Source: Rhabdornis inornatus
Taxonomy: Eukaryota; Chordata; Aves; Passeriformes; Rhabdornithidae
Assembly: GCA_013397075.1 (NCBI GenBank)
Contig: VWZS01000547.1
Span: 2,078,390-2,142,389 of the forward strand
Length of the DNA: 64,000 nt
Direction of reading: 5' to 3'
The notes under the pieces were generated by a model, which saw only the letters and a list, made by a program, of their open reading frames with translations, was not told the origin of the DNA and ran no database searches. The translations under genes and the position numbers were made by a program. Shown in pieces: positions 43,101 to 58,100 of this stretch; position 1 is the stretch's first letter, and every line of letters starts with the position of its first letter.

Positions 43101-46100
43101 AGCCCCAGGCTGAGTTGGTTTCCATCTCCCTGTTACCCTGACAGGATCCAGGGCTTTAGCTGGCACAGGAAAACGTTTGTTGTTGAAGGGCTTTGAGCCT
43201 TGGCTGCGCAGAGTGCTGCCCTGAGCTCAGCTGCCCTCAGCTGGTGTTTGTGACAAGCAGCAGAAGCTGCAGCAGAGGCCCTGCCCTCCCAGCAGCACAG
43301 CTGAGGTTCTGCACAGTGAGATGCAAAGCCCACAGTGCAGCTGCCATGCAGGCCCTGTGCCTCTGGCCATGCTCACCGGCCACTTGGTGATGTCATCTGG
43401 CCACTCGTGGGGCTCCATCGAGGCTGGCTGCTCACACACCCTGCAGCAACAAAGCACATTATCAGCCTGAGAAATACCCTTCCCCAGCATCAGGTAGGAC
43501 TTCCACACTCTGCCTGTGCCCAGGCTACCATTCCACAGCTCCCTATGTCCCTGGGTGGTGACACTGACACACTAGACCAGATCAGCTGAGGCCATGCTGG
43601 TGAAAGACTTAGCCTCCTTCCAGCACTGATCACAAAGGCAGAGAGCACACAGCTGCCCAGCAACAAACTGGATCCTTTCCAGGTGGACACACCCCAAGGA
43701 TAAGAATTCAGCTGGTTTCAGCTCTGTATCAGCCCACAGTGACTGTGTGCCAGGGCACACAGCAGCTGGCTGGGCTCCTGAACAGAGGTGTGCTAAGCCC
43801 ATGACTGCTGCACCCCAAGCAGGGAGTTGTGCAGGGAGCAGGTGAGGAGGGAAGAGGGCTGAGGAAGACACCCACAGCTCACAACACGCCGCTGTTCAGG
43901 TGGGCAGCCCACAACAGAGACCAAGGGTGAGCAGAAATATGATCACACCCTGCATCAGCCTTCCCTGCAGTGTAGGGACATCACTGCCCCACACCCCTCC
44001 AGAGCAGCTGCTGCCTCATCCAGCAACCAACTGGCCTGGGACTGACTCTACAGCAGCCCTATCCCCACAAGGATGGCAGCTGGGCCAGGCAGGACCTACC
44101 TGGGGTCCTGATGACAAACAGAGCCAAACTGCCTCTTGTTTCCTGCCAGCATCGGTGTGCTGGGGTGATGGGGCCACTTCACCCACACGGCCAGCGTGGA
44201 CTGCAGGACAGAGGAGAGGTGTCACCATGAAGCCCAGGGAGAGAAACATCAGCAGAAGTGGCCTTGAGCCTGCAGGGCTGGCAGGAGAAGGGCCATGGCA
44301 CTCACTGAGCACTCCTCCTCCGAGGTCTGCACACAGCCTGACTTGTCATTGCGCACGCAGCACGCCGAGTGCTTCTCCTTCTCCCGCTTGGCGCTGATGA
44401 AGCTGTGCACCTGCTGGTCCTGCCTCATGCACGGGGAGAACTTGGCCCCCAGGTGGATCAGGGCCTCCTGGCAGAGATGGGAACACTCAGCTCAGCCAAG
44501 GGGCAGGCAGTGATTGCCTGGGCAGAGCAGGCTGGGGGCACTGCTAGGGGTACTCCTATCTGGACTCAAGGGCCAGGGACAAGTCCTGCATGATGAAGCC
44601 CAACACACACGATGCACATTCTCCATATTTGCTTTGGAGACAGGTCCAGAACAGAAGTTCAGGGATTTCTTTGCCCATAGCCCCAGAATGGCCAGCACTA
44701 TGGCTGGGAAAGAAAACTTTATGACGTTTCCTCTTCATTTTTGTCTTTCCCAGGGGAAATGGTATCAGGAAAGCTGTCACACATCATACAACTCCTGCAC
44801 ATTTTCTAACCCCCTGCTTGTCTTTGTAGGAACAGGGTGCAAACCAGAAGAGCCAAGGTCCATCCCAACCTCCAGACATCCCATTCTGCAGGGTAGCTGG
44901 GGCTGGGAGCACTGCTGCTCCCTGACAGTGACAGCAGATCCCTGAGCTCCAAGCAGCAGAGGGCTCTGCTCCATGGGGTGGCACAGCTGCAGCACACAGT
45001 CCCCCATCCACCCACTAAGAGTCCCACCAATGGCACTCACTGAGCTGGGGCCAATCCAGAAGTTCTCCTGTTGAACGTATTTGACATTTTCATAAACCCC
45101 TCTGTTTCGCAAGACCTACAAGGAAAGAAAGCAAGAGCCCTGTGAGCTCCAGCCCCCAGGGTCAGCAGGGCAAGCAGCAGGGACTGGTGAAAACAACCCC
45201 CAGGATGAACAGGAATCCCCACAGGCAATGACAGGGCCCACAGCTCTCTCCAACTGGTCTTTTGCAGGATCACTTGTAAACCTCCATCAAGATGTGGGCA
45301 CCTTCATGTTAAGGTTTCATTTAAAATGTCTATCTCTGGCTACTTCAACTTTCAAGAAATCCCAGGGCCTGGAGCCCTTGGGGTGACATGAGCCTGCACA
45401 AAGCTCCACAGAGCTGAGCAGCACAGCAGCAGCCACAGGCAGTGCAGGCCCATGTGCCGGTGGCAGTGCTCTGGAAGCTGTCAGATACGGAGCTGAGAAG
45501 CTCCCCCAGGGCATCTGCATGGAGCAGGGACATGGCTGTAGAGATACCTGTACCCCAGGAACCTTTAACAACGTGTGGGAAGGCTACAAACAGCTTCAAG
45601 ATTAGCTCCCAAAGCCAGACAAGTCAGATTTTCTCCTGGCAGAAGCAAAATCGTGCAACTGTTGCAAACACTTAGCTCAGGTTTGAAGTATTTCCCTGCC
45701 CCGATTATCCTTCTGGTCTCCACCAGGAGGGGAACAAGCTGTTTGGCACTGTTTTCAGCACAGCCACCATGCTTTGTGTCAGATATAATCTGACATCAGG
45801 AGCAACGTGGCTGCAGGAGGGAGAGAAGGTGTTGTGAGGGCTCCTAGAGACCCTCCAGGCATCCCCCCAGGCTGGACAGCCAGCGCCCAGCCAAGAAGGC
45901 AAGGAGCCAGTGTGCTGTGACACAACAGCTGAGGGCTGAAACTCCAGGCATGTCAGGGGGCTTCACTTACTGAATCAACAGTTTCATGTTGTGAGAACCC
46001 CACAGGGGCGATGCCATAGATGCACACAGCGAGGATGGTGATGAGAGAATGCACAAAGGTGACCCAGTAAGTGAAGAAAGGCCTGGATGGAGGGAAGGGG

Positions 46101-49100
46101 AAAGGATCAGAGGTAGAAACACAGGCATATAACATGTGCTAAAAGAACAGAGGGGAAAAGCTGCAGTTTTCCCCCAGAAACCTTGCCAAAATCTGGGGTA
46201 CATGGCCAGGATCACCTAGGAGTGCACAGGACAGGAGGCAATGACCTAAGGTCTTGTTGAACCCGTTCACTCTAACTTCCCCATTACCCTGGACAACCAC
46301 TCTTTCCCAAGAAAACATCCATGAGAACACCAAAGCCTGATGCTGAACTGTGCTGTGTGTCTGAAATAATGACTCTAGAGGAATGATCAGAGGCAGGGAT
46401 AGCTGAGCCTTGCTGTTCACCACAGGACAGTGGTGGTGGCACAGAGACCTGCAGAGATACAGACACACCGTGAGGAGCTGGGTGACGTCTCAGTGCACGG
46501 TGACAAACAGCTGGCTCTGTACTCCAAGGGACAAAGATGTGGGGCTCAGCAGTACCCAGTCCCCAAGGGCCAGCAGCATTCCCTCACTCAGCAGCTGTAC
46601 TGGGAACCCCTGTGAGCACAGCTCTCACCTGTGGTCATCCATGTCCTCGATCTGCCGTTTGACGTAGCTGTCGATGCGCTTGCGGTAGGTCCTGTTGGTC
46701 AGCTTGCCCACCATGCCCAGCCCGTAGGGCCTCTTCTCCTTGGCAAAGAGCTTCCTCACGGGGACAGCGATGCGCTGGCCCCGCTTCTGCGGGCTCACGC
46801 TCACCACCTCCTGCCGCAAGCGCACCTTGGGCTGCGCCACGCCCCCGTCCTTCTGCTTCCTCCAGCCTCGCTCCAGGGGGCTGAAATCAAAAGCACGACA
46901 GCTGTAGGGACCTGCCTTGCCGTGGGCTTCGGTGGCAGCAGAGCTTTCTGTTTGTCCCACCCCCTCCGGGCTGGGCAGCAGCTGATGGCAGACAAGGTGC
47001 TCTGAAGTGGGAGCTGTGTTTCAAAGGGTTACACAGAGCCAGCAAGGAAAGCACAGAAGCGGCAGAAAGCACAGCAAACACGCAGAAAGTGGCACAAGGC
47101 AGCTGTGCCAAACTAAGCCTACCACTGAGGAGCTCTCGAGACTTTAAAGTGTTTCTGCAACAGGCACCTCTGCAGCCTCAAGCACATCTACTTCCTCCCC
47201 TGCTTCAATCCTCTTACTCTGCCCTCTGCTATGAAATGGAAGTGGAGTTTAGCCTAGCAGTGGAAATACCCACCTTTAAATGTCACTTCAATGTCTCACT
47301 TCGACTGGACTGGCAAATTGGACAAAAGTAATCCAAGCAGCTTCCCAGACCAAGAAAGCAGCAAGCTGTACCAGCTACCTCTCACAATCTGTCTTCCATT
47401 CCCCTCTTATTTGTACCAATATGTGCATTTTTCAGAATTAAAAAAAGCAGGCTTTTTTAAAATTAAGCAACACAGTAAAAATCCCAAGCATCCCAAACTA
47501 AAAGAAGGCTTTTTTGTCAAAATAGATCTGATGAATATTGCACAGGTTACTAGTGAATAATACCAATTTTTTAAGTCTCCATCATATCCAGATAGTTGTG
47601 TATTTCCTTGCTCTTAGACAGCACTGTGAAGGTCAGATCTGCAGTACTCAGACCTGACCAAAAAAACCCAATTACCCCTCATTTCACCCTCCTCATTGCC
47701 TGGCACTGCAGTAGGCATGCTCCCAACATGTGCTCTAGTCCAATGTCCCACTCCACACAAAAGACAGTGCTTGTCAGAAGTGCTGAAGAGAAAACAGCCA
47801 ATAATCTTTCTTCTGAAAGATGACTAGAGTATATAGAGAGATCATGACAGCTCTGAAGTACAGGCAAGCAACAGGATAAGGGAGAATCTGAACTTCTGTA
47901 GCCAATCACCACTGGAAACTTCAGCTCTTTTCATATTGCACCTTGTAGAAGGTGCATTTGAATATCCTAACTTCCTCTTGGGAAGTCCTTCTCCAGTAGA
48001 AGGTGCAGATTCCACTGCAGCCTGCTCTTGCCCAAGGGGTCAGGTGGTTTCTGTGTGGCGGATGTGCTGCTTCCTGCTATTTCCACTGCTGGAAATCTCC
48101 CCATGCCCAAACAAACACCTCACCACGTGAAAGGACACCCAACTGTGACTCTGGTAACAGCTCTCTGAAGTGTGAAAAAAATGCATTTTCCTCAATAAAT
48201 AAAACTATTTAAGGAGATTCAAAGGGAGCCAAGAAGACTGAAACCATCTCAGAGGAGTGACAACAAACTCCCACCATTTGTGCTTCCCCTTATGTTAAAC
48301 TGAGTCAAGTTCTTGGAAACACTTGAAGAGAAAGTGCCAACACAACAAGACGGGCTGAGAGCAGCAGAACCACAACAAGGACCTCTCCGTCTGCTCCATG
48401 TTCACACCCAGCAGAGCTCTCTGCTGGGGTGAGCTGACTCGGAAGCAACACAGAGCAATTACTCAGTACCAGTTACTCAGGTGGAAAAAATCCAAGCATA
48501 CAGTACAGCACCACCCACATATTTGTAGGGCTCTCAGCATCAGTGCCACACCTTTCTCTCATTTCAAGTGAGGAATGCAGCCCAGCTCGACACTCTGCAA
48601 CGCTTCACCGCTCCTTGGAGCATGACAACAGTTACTGGTGACTGTGGCAATGGCAACAGCTTTCTCACTTTGCCATGCTCTCCATAGCCAAAGGCTGGGC
48701 CCTCAGCATCCTCACAGCTGTTTTAAAGTGCCTTTTGGTTCCTCAAGGCATGATACCTCTGAAACACATTAGTATAAAGCTGCAAGCTGCTGGAGTGACT
48801 GCAGAAGTGGCCTCAGAGTCACCTTTCATAGGCATGGGTAGCTGGGGCAGGAGGTGCTCAGCTGGATTTAAAGAAAACCCATCACTGCACTGCTCTGAGC
48901 TCTGCACCAAGCACCCACAGCACTCAGATCTTGGCTTCCTCCGTGCAGGAGGCTCCACTGCAAATGGGTTGGATACCCCATGTTAGGCTTTGGCAGCTAC
49001 CATGAAGATACTCACAGTAGCAAGTGGCTTCTTTCAAGCTCATTTTTGTCCAAGGCACCTCCTGTGAGATCTGTCTGATCTGGAGGTTTCACCTCAGCAT

Positions 49101-52100
49101 CTTTGATTGCAGCTTCTGATGGTGACTCGAACACTTCATCTGGATAAGTAGAGAGCTCCTCATGAAGGACTCCTTCCTGGGCAGAGAGACAGCAGTCCCA
49201 TCAGAAGCAGCCAACATCCCATTTGAGACAGCAGCCCTGGCAGAAAGCAATGCTGCTCTCTGCATCACACACTCCTGCCAGAGCCAGAGTCCTGCTCTGC
49301 CTCTGGGCAGCCCCATGCCAGCCCTGCCCCTCACCCGAGCGAAGAAGGAAGTGTCGAGCTCATCTGGGAAATCCACCGTGTCCTCCTCCAAGAAGCTGGC
49401 AGGGGTGAAGCTGCGCCGCTGGGCCCTCCTCAGGGTGCTGTCCTTCACCGAGCGGCCCTGCAGCCAGGGACAGGGCATGGAGGCACTGCCAGAAACCTGA
49501 ACCCCAGCTCACAAACCCACCCCAGCCACTGCACAGCGAGCCCAAGTGCTGAGGTTGGTTCATGCTTGTGGATGGAGCACAGCAGACGTGATGTGTGACA
49601 CCCTTCTGGTGAGACACACGGCTGTCACCCCACTGCCCAACCCCTAGTGCCCACCTCCAGGCTTGCCATGTGCTCCTCTAACACATATTGAACAATGTGT
49701 CTGACCAAACCACAGTGATGGACACAGCAAAAAACATCACTGAGCCCAGGAAAGCAGGCACAAGGCAGGATGAAGAGACTTGTGTAGCAAGAGCCTCAGG
49801 TATTTCTGCTCTTATGTGGCTGCTTACCAGGTGCAGACGGACCACCCAAAGGCCCAGACAGGCTGAACTGGGCCTGCTAGAATGCCCTGAGGCTGCTGGT
49901 TGTGGGAATCAAAGTCCCTAGGCCAATAAGGAAAAAGCAAGACCTGCACCAAAACTGAACCACCATGCCTGCTTTCTTGCCAATCCTGCCTCCTGTACAC
50001 ATGGCTGAAACACAACAGGAGGTGACTTCATTTCCTCCCCTCCAGCACAGCTATCCCCATCCTCTCTGCTGAGCAGCTCCTTCCCCTGCCCCCATGTCCC
50101 AGGGCAGAGACCCCTGTGGTCCCTGCCCTGCTGCAGGCAGTACCTTCACCAGGGCAGCAGCCGCTCGGAAGCTCATTTTGGCCACGGACTCACGCTTGCG
50201 GCGCCGCGGGAGGCGGTTGAAGCCCGAGCGGGAGCTGGTGAAGGAGCAGAGGGAAGTGGCCCCGGGTGTGATGGGTGTGTGGGGGATGCTGCAGCCATCC
50301 GTGTCCTCGGCCATCCGGAACGCTCGGCCCCGCGCCAGGGGGTCGATGATCTGCCAAGAGGAGCAGCCCATCAGTCCATCCACCCCCAAACCCTGCCCTC
50401 CCAAGCCTCCTCTTGACACCATGACAGGGGCCTGGCACCTGGGATTGACCAAGAACCAGGCTGGAGGGACCAACAAGCAATTCTACAATAGGGAGATAAG
50501 GAATAGCCTATTGGGTTTTTTTTCTCTTTTGTTAGTACTGACTATTGTCAACCAGTCTCTTCCAGTATCTCACATAAGACTCCAAACCTCCCCCAGCCCT
50601 TCCTAAGCTCTTGGTTTCATTGTCTCCCAATGCCAATGAGCTCAACAGTTAGAGAATGTGCTGTCTAAATAGGAGTTTGAGAAATCCCTGAAAACAGAAA
50701 TGTTCTTTCTTCAGCTAGTTTCCTTCCTGATACTGGACAGCCCAGGACTTAAGCAGTTTCCTGTTATCCTGCTGAAACTTTACTGTATATTTACATCTGC
50801 TTCCATTAATTAACAGCTGGATAAAGCAGGCAAGCTTCCAGGAGCTGCAAGCCCTTCTTTGGGACTCCTCAGGCCAGCACTCTCACTTATTCCAAACATA
50901 CAAATCAACATAATGAAAATATTGCCTTCAGCTACAAACCTTGCCTCTGTCCTTACATCATCACAGCTGTGGTTTCCATAAGACTTCTATGCTTTATCCC
51001 AAGGTTTTATGAGCTTTTTAATCCACAGTTGCACACTCAACAGGGAGCTTAATGGGCTCACACCAACTGACACCACGTTCTGATTTAATGTAACCCACAT
51101 AGAGCTCAACTATATTTCGAAGTCCTCTGTGACCAAAGATTACGTGCAAGACATTTAACACAAAACAGGACAACAAGGTGAAATGTGACTGAAAAATGCA
51201 CTACCTTCCCCTGCCTCAGTGATGCCACCATGCTGCAGGTTACAGACTGACCTGCTTTGGAAGGAATTGCTTTGCCATTCACCCAGTGGTGCTCACCAAA
51301 GCACAGTCATCAACCACACCAATGACTGTCGCTGAGTGGAGCAGTGGGAAGAGCTGGATATTGTGGTTAGTTCTGGTCACTGGATGTGCCCATCTGGGCC
51401 CTGCCCTCTTCGGTCACACGCAAAGGTAATGAGCAGGAGGTAGCACCAAACTCAGGTGCCCTTCGCAGTCACTCAAAACCACTTCTGAGAACCCATGAGC
51501 AGAGCTGTAGCACTACTGATGCAAGAGACTTCTCAAAGTCCTAAAACATAACCAGGTTTCTATGAGGACAGTAGCTGTGCTACAGCCTGCATTCTGCCTG
51601 GAGCAGGGCAAATGTCCCCAGTGATTCCAGCCCTCCTACTGTACATTTGGGTCCAACATAGTGGTTACTCTGGGTACAACACAGTTTTGTCCTTGCAGAA
51701 TGGCAGCAGAAAGCCTGAGCTGAGAGCTCCTGGACATGCTGCACACCCCTGATCAGCAGTCACAGCATGACAAACAGGGCTCCGAGCCACCAGCCCAGCT
51801 GAGGGATCCCACCCAACAAGACCACAGAGAGGCTGCTGGAGAGAGCTGACAAACTGTACCTGAGACCTGAGAAGTGTCTGAACACAGCCCAGACATGTCC
51901 AGGCAGAGCTCAGCCTGCACACAGGTCACAGCTGCCAGCATAGTGCAGACACCGAGCAGGGCACTCAGCGATGGCCTTGGTCACTACTCACAGGTCACTA
52001 CTCACCTTCTGCATGCCCAGCTGGCAGGGTCCCACGTAGAGAGGAGGAGGGGTCTCTGTGCTTGTCAGAGAAATATTGTCCTGACTGGGCAGGTCCATCT

Positions 52101-55100
52101 CCCGGATGACCTGAGGCTTGAGCTTCCCGTAGCGCAGGCTGCAGTGGCGGAGGCTCTTCCTCTGCCATTTCTGAGTGGCATCGCTGTCTTTGCTCACCCC
52201 AAACCAGTCTGCTGTGCCTCTGAAAGATGCCAGCAGATAAGTGCTAAGAAGAAGGATGTTTGTTTGGACTATGCACGTGAAAAGACAAAGCTCTGGTGGT
52301 CACTTCCAGCCCATCCCAATTCAAAGACAGAATTCTTTCCCAGTAGCATCTCACAGCTTGTCCTCAGCTGGTTTTAGCAACCTGACAGATGCTGGCCAGA
52401 AATGTTTGACCATCAACAGCATTCTGTCTCTTAAGACACAAGAAAAATGACAGGAGATATTCACTTTGGGTAAAGGACAGTTTGTTCTGAGTTTTTCTAA
52501 AAATAAAGGAAAAGAAATGGTATAGAAATCCAGAAAATAACTTGGTAAAAGGTGTTTTTTTATTTTAAAAACTTACCATCTTCAGGTCAGCTCTAGGTCC
52601 CCATTGTGAGACTGTACTGTTCCACAGCTCTGTAACTTCTCCCAAAAGCCACCAGAAATCCCTCTTCTCTCCCAGCCTCCCTTCCATACTCCCAGAATCT
52701 CCCTAACTTCTCCATCTCAGGCTGCAGGATTTCTAACCTCCCCAAGGGTAGCATTAACAGCAAAACTTGCTGCAGTTCTGGTCTCTGCAAAGGCAGACAC
52801 ACACAGTTCTAAGCTGCTGGTTGCAGAAGCAGGAGCACAAGGCTGCAGCCATGAGGCAGGTTTGCTGCCAAGTGGCTGCCGCCACAGAAGAGCAGTGGAT
52901 CAGAAGCAAAATCCCAAGGAAGGCAGGGAAACATCAGGATAAGTCAGACTAAAGCCTATGTCAAATCCTGCAGGACAGCTGGTACCCTAAACTTGCAGAG
53001 GTCATGGCAGCCCTGCCAAGCATTTCCCACCATGGCTAATCCATCCTCAGGAGATGACAAGCTACATCTTGTCACAGATGTAGCTACACCTACAGCTGAC
53101 TGGCTCAGGTGCTGAAACCTGAAAGTCTTTCCAAGCCAAACCCAAACCCTTGGCCTCAGCCTCCCTGCTCAGGGGCAGGATCTCCAGCTGCTGAGAAGCA
53201 AGACCTCACAGATCACAAAATGAACATTAAAATACACACTGGAGTAAAGGCTGGGATAAATCTAGAATTAGACCACACAGGGAAACTGAGACAGTGTGCT
53301 GGAGACAGGAAACCAATCCTGTGGTTTTGCATCCTTCCAAGCAAAAACCCCATCAACCAATAGGTGAAGATACTCTGCACCATGTCAAAAGGTGTGTTTG
53401 AAATCAACAGCCTTGCTGGCTAAAATCTTCAATATGCAACCACCACACATTTTCCTCAGCTGTTTCTTCCCTGTTCTCACAATGATACAGAACAGACCCT
53501 GCAGAGGTCATGTGGGCCATTGCTGGAATTCACCTGACCTCACTGACCCAAATACCACCAGCAAGTCAACGTGGCAGCCTTTGGAGATGGGGCTATGTGA
53601 AAATCTTGGGCACCTCTCTGCTCCCACAGACCCACATCTCCTTCAAGCAATCTTCCTCTCCACACAGAGGAAAGGCCCAGGGCCAACCTCTGCTCTGACA
53701 GACTCACCAAGCCCATAGCACAGAGGTCAAGTTACCTGCTGCTCTGGCACAACACACACCAGAGAACAGTCTGACAACTCAGAGGGCTCCCCACAGACTG
53801 TAACCAGTATTTCCACTGCAAGGTGACCTGGGGTGACAAGCCCATATGGGGCCTCAAAGGGAGAAGGGCTGAGGATCATTTAGGCCCACATGAGCCTGCT
53901 GAGGAATGGCACCACCAGCAATCTCAGAGCTCTCCAAAACTGTGCTCCCACTAGTCTGGAAGGACAAGCACCACCACAGCTGCTGGCACTGTGCAGAACA
54001 CTCTAGAACTGCCCGAGACCACTGCTGGGCCAGGGCGAAGAGCTGTCCCACACCCTGATCACAGCCAAAATAAGGACTTTAGGGCATCTGGAGCACCTGG
54101 GAAAATGCTGAATGCCTCTGTTCAGGTGGGGAACTCCATCACATCCTACAGAGTCTCCAGGGCACTATAGTAACCAACATCAGAGTCAGCTGTCACTCTT
54201 CTGTCACCATGAGCCAAGCAGCCCTGAAAGCCCAAGGCCAAACACAAGCAGCCCCAAAGGTGGTCACAGTGCCAGAGTGGCAGCTGGCCAAGGGCAGCAG
54301 TGAGGATGGTAGGACAGGAATACAGGGCATTAGGTCCAGTCCCTGCCATGCACAAAGTCACACTGTCTGATTTAGAAGTTTTCCTGAGCTCTAGATTTGG
54401 GGTGATGGTCAATGGGCCGTTGTGCCCTGGACTCCTGGAGTGGCTCATCTCCTTGGTGCTATGTAAACAAAGACCTCCACCTCAAAAAGAAGACATTCAC
54501 ATTTGCATTAGAAAAAATCATGATGTCAACAGGGAAAGAGCGGATGCCGTATTCCATTCACCAGCTCTGAGCCCCTCTGGACCAACACGACAGTGTTCAG
54601 TGCTGCTTCCTCTCCTTCCCCTCCTGCCCCAAGAAGGCTTTGGGGACAACATATGCTGCACTGCTGCCAGCAAAGGCAAGCTGGGCTAAGGCTGCCCTGA
54701 GGAGATATTGCAGCTATGGTGAACACCAGGAGGTTGACAGCTTGTTAGGAAAGGCAGGAGGGAGTGAGGCTGGCGAGTGGACAGCTTGTTAGTCCATGCT
54801 ACTTATTGACAGCTGCCTACATATTTAGTAGGAGTGACAATTGTTTTTTGTTAGAGGCACACATGAACTTTCTCACTCTGCCTGTCTGTAGGCCTCTTGG
54901 ACAGTCCTGGGAAGGCAATGTGATCTGAGCAACAGCCAGACTCTGTGCAGTTCACAACAGCCCTGGCACACACATGCAGGGTGGGTTTCACACTCAGTGC
55001 TACCAGTACCTGAAAAACGATCGGGGCAGGGACTGCCGCTTTCTCAGGGAGCTCCTGCCCCCCCGGTGCCCACGAGCGGGCAGGGTCTGACTCCTCTGAA

Positions 55101-58100
55101 ACCGAACCTGCCTGCTGCAAAGAAAACAGAGCTGAGGGGAAGGAACCTCCAGGGCTGTGGAGGGGAGCAGCCACTGCATCTCCTTCCATAGCCCCATGGG
55201 CAGCAGTTGTGACAGTGGCCTCCAGCTGAGAGCAGTCTAAGAGAAACAATCAGGCTCAAGCCACACAGCAGCATCTTTGAACCCAGGAGGCTGCTGAATC
55301 CTCTTGGTGCACCTGTGACGTGTCTCACATTGCTCTTGAAGGTACCAGGAGTACTGCCATCCCCCTCAGCTCCCCCTGTAAGACCTGCTTCTCCAGCCCA
55401 GACACTCACCTACAGGTTCCACAGCTGGCTTTGGACACCAGCGTGAAACCATGGAGGTGTCAGCAGGCTGAGATATGATCTGCTCAGAGACAGGTGACTG
55501 GTGCCCTGACAGGATCCTGCCTAGCGCACAAGTCTATCTGTGCCTCACCTTGTTCTGGACTACACAGGCTTGACTTTATGTTCACACTTGATCTGTGTCC
55601 TCCAGGGAAGATGGTATGGAGTCCTGCTGCAGTTTCCCATTCTGTGCATTCTGAGGGTTGTGTTAAGCAGAAAACTTGGCAGTCAGCCTTTCTGAACTCA
55701 CAAAACAAATCCCAAGACACATTTTAGGAATGTATGGTCTGCATTCTCCACTGCATCCCTAGCTCTGCTAAATGGAAAACAGAGGTTTAGGCCTTGGTAC
55801 TTTCCAGTTCCCTGGCCTTGTTTCTGATCCACTCATTTCATGCTTTTATTGCTAGTGTTGTGTCATGGGTACACCTCCTGCAGTTCTGCTCCCTGTAAAG
55901 TCCTTCCTAAAGTAAATTTGTCACACCAGCACCAAAGCAGTTCACAGTTCCTCACTTCCCTACACACAAACTGCATATTGTGAGGACTTCTGGGGAAGGT
56001 TACCCTGGCCCTTCTACCCAATGCTTCTTGTCAGGGCCTCCACAGCACACTCCCAGGATATCCCCTCATCCTTGCTTAGTTGTCCTGGCAAGGAACGTAT
56101 CAAGAGCAGGGAGGCAAGGAAAGAGACGGTGTAGGTGTGCAAGGACAGCCTCAGCAGGCACAGAGGCTGCCCACAGCCCTGAAAGAGCAGATGCTGCTTC
56201 ACGGGCTCAGCTCTCCCAGCCTCACAAGAAGCAGGATCAGAGTGGGCTGATGCAGAAGAGCTTCACCACCAAGGCAGCTGGGGAACATCTGAGGCAAAGG
56301 AAAACAGTGTGTGGGAGACATCCCAGAGTTGGAAAGCTGCTCCTTTGTGAGTGGGCGAAGCCTGGCTGGCTGAAAGTCCCCCTGACCCATGGAGCTCCAG
56401 GGATGCTCCTGGGATCCAGGCAGGCCTGACACGCTGCCAGAGATAGGAGCAAGTCATCTCAGCAGAGAAGCTGGGAGAGCCACCCCCTGGGCAAACTGCG
56501 ATAAGCCTTTACTATGGTGAGGGAAAGAGCATCCAGCTCTGTGTGGCCATGTCTCAAGAGACTCCTAATGACAACCCTTTGTGGGAGTGGGACACAGAAC
56601 CAGAGCATCCTCTCCCTGCTCCCCACCACCCCTCAGAACCATCTCAATGAGCCAGTGCTAGGAGCCAAGCTGCTGAGAGCCCTGCACTGCTCCAATGGGC
56701 TTCTGCCTCCCCCAGCAACCATGTGCTCTCAGACACTGCACCAAAGCACACCCAGCACAGCCCATCTACAGTCACAGCTAAACATCAGGGCCTGACACAT
56801 CCTGTTACTGAGAAACAGGGGCGTGGGGGCATCCAAAATCTGTCTGTAAGTGGCAAACGCCATTCATTATCCTAGTCACCAGCATCTTCCTCCCAGAACT
56901 TGTACTACAGACAGGCTATAGAGCACCACTGTGCTTCCAGATTGGGGACCAACCTGCACCCACCCTTCCACAACCTCACGAGGTAATGAGGGAGTCAACC
57001 CAACCCTGCCGTGACAGGCAATGGGGTGAGCAGAGAATCATGATGGCAGTGCAGCAGGCTCCAGGAGCTCCATGCCTCACCTCTTGATGGTCTGGGTGAT
57101 GGAGGTCTGTCGCTGCAGCACCGCTCTCCTGGCGGGGTCGTGGGGCAGGGACGGCACGCGGCTGTTGTCGGCCGGCATGCTCACACTGCGCAGGAACGCC
57201 TGGCGCCGCGTGGGCTGCGAGGGGAGCAGGACAGAGTCAGAGCTCTGCGAGGGAGCACGTCAGCAATTCAACATCAGCTCCTGCCACACGGCCTCCTGGC
57301 TGTGTCTACCCAGATCACACTTTCTTAGACCACTCCACAAGGTCAAGAGAAGCACAGTCAGTGGGATTTGCTTCTTAAGTGGCTCTGGATCTGCACTAAA
57401 AGCCTGTGAGAGCTGTGGGTGGGTCTGCCTGGTGCAGCCTAAGCAAGCTGGGAAAGGCTTTCTTCATAGCCTAATTGCCTGGGCACACTCACATGTCTTG
57501 ACTAAATGTCACCTACCAAATGTGATACAACTCACCAGGCTGCTCTCAGCTCATACAACTGCCTCCCCCAGGCTACTCAGGATTACATTTTTATCAGCTC
57601 AGCAGACATCATCTCCCATTTGTGCAGGGCAGGCTGAGCAGACTGCCCCTCTGGCAAGTGACGCTCTGATCGATCCACTGGCCAGACACTGCCTCAAAAC
57701 TACCTCAGCCTCTCTAGCCCAGAAAGCTAACAATTTCCATTTATGGCAACAGTTTTGATATATTTTATGTAAAAACAGTGCACAGATACTCAGGTTGTAA
57801 GACAGAGGAGCACACAAAGCACTCTTAACCTGACAGCCTGGGCTGTGCACATGAGACCCCAGAGAACAGAACCTCTACCAGCTTCCATCATAAGCACCAA
57901 CTGTCTCTCCAGGTGCCCAGCTGGATTTAGAGATTTCAGATAAGGGAGGATCCATCAAAGCCTTAAATAATTGATTCAGAAGTTTCAACCTGCACTGGTA
58001 AAACCCTGAACTCTACTTCTAATCCCTACAGACTGACCCCCAGACTCTTTCCTTCCAAGGGAAGACCAGAACCAAGATTTATCTGCTAGGAGCTGTCACG

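Noticed and set aside
50094..50606. 170-codon plus-strand frame
   Set aside because: Antisense shadow of RHBDF1 exon 4.
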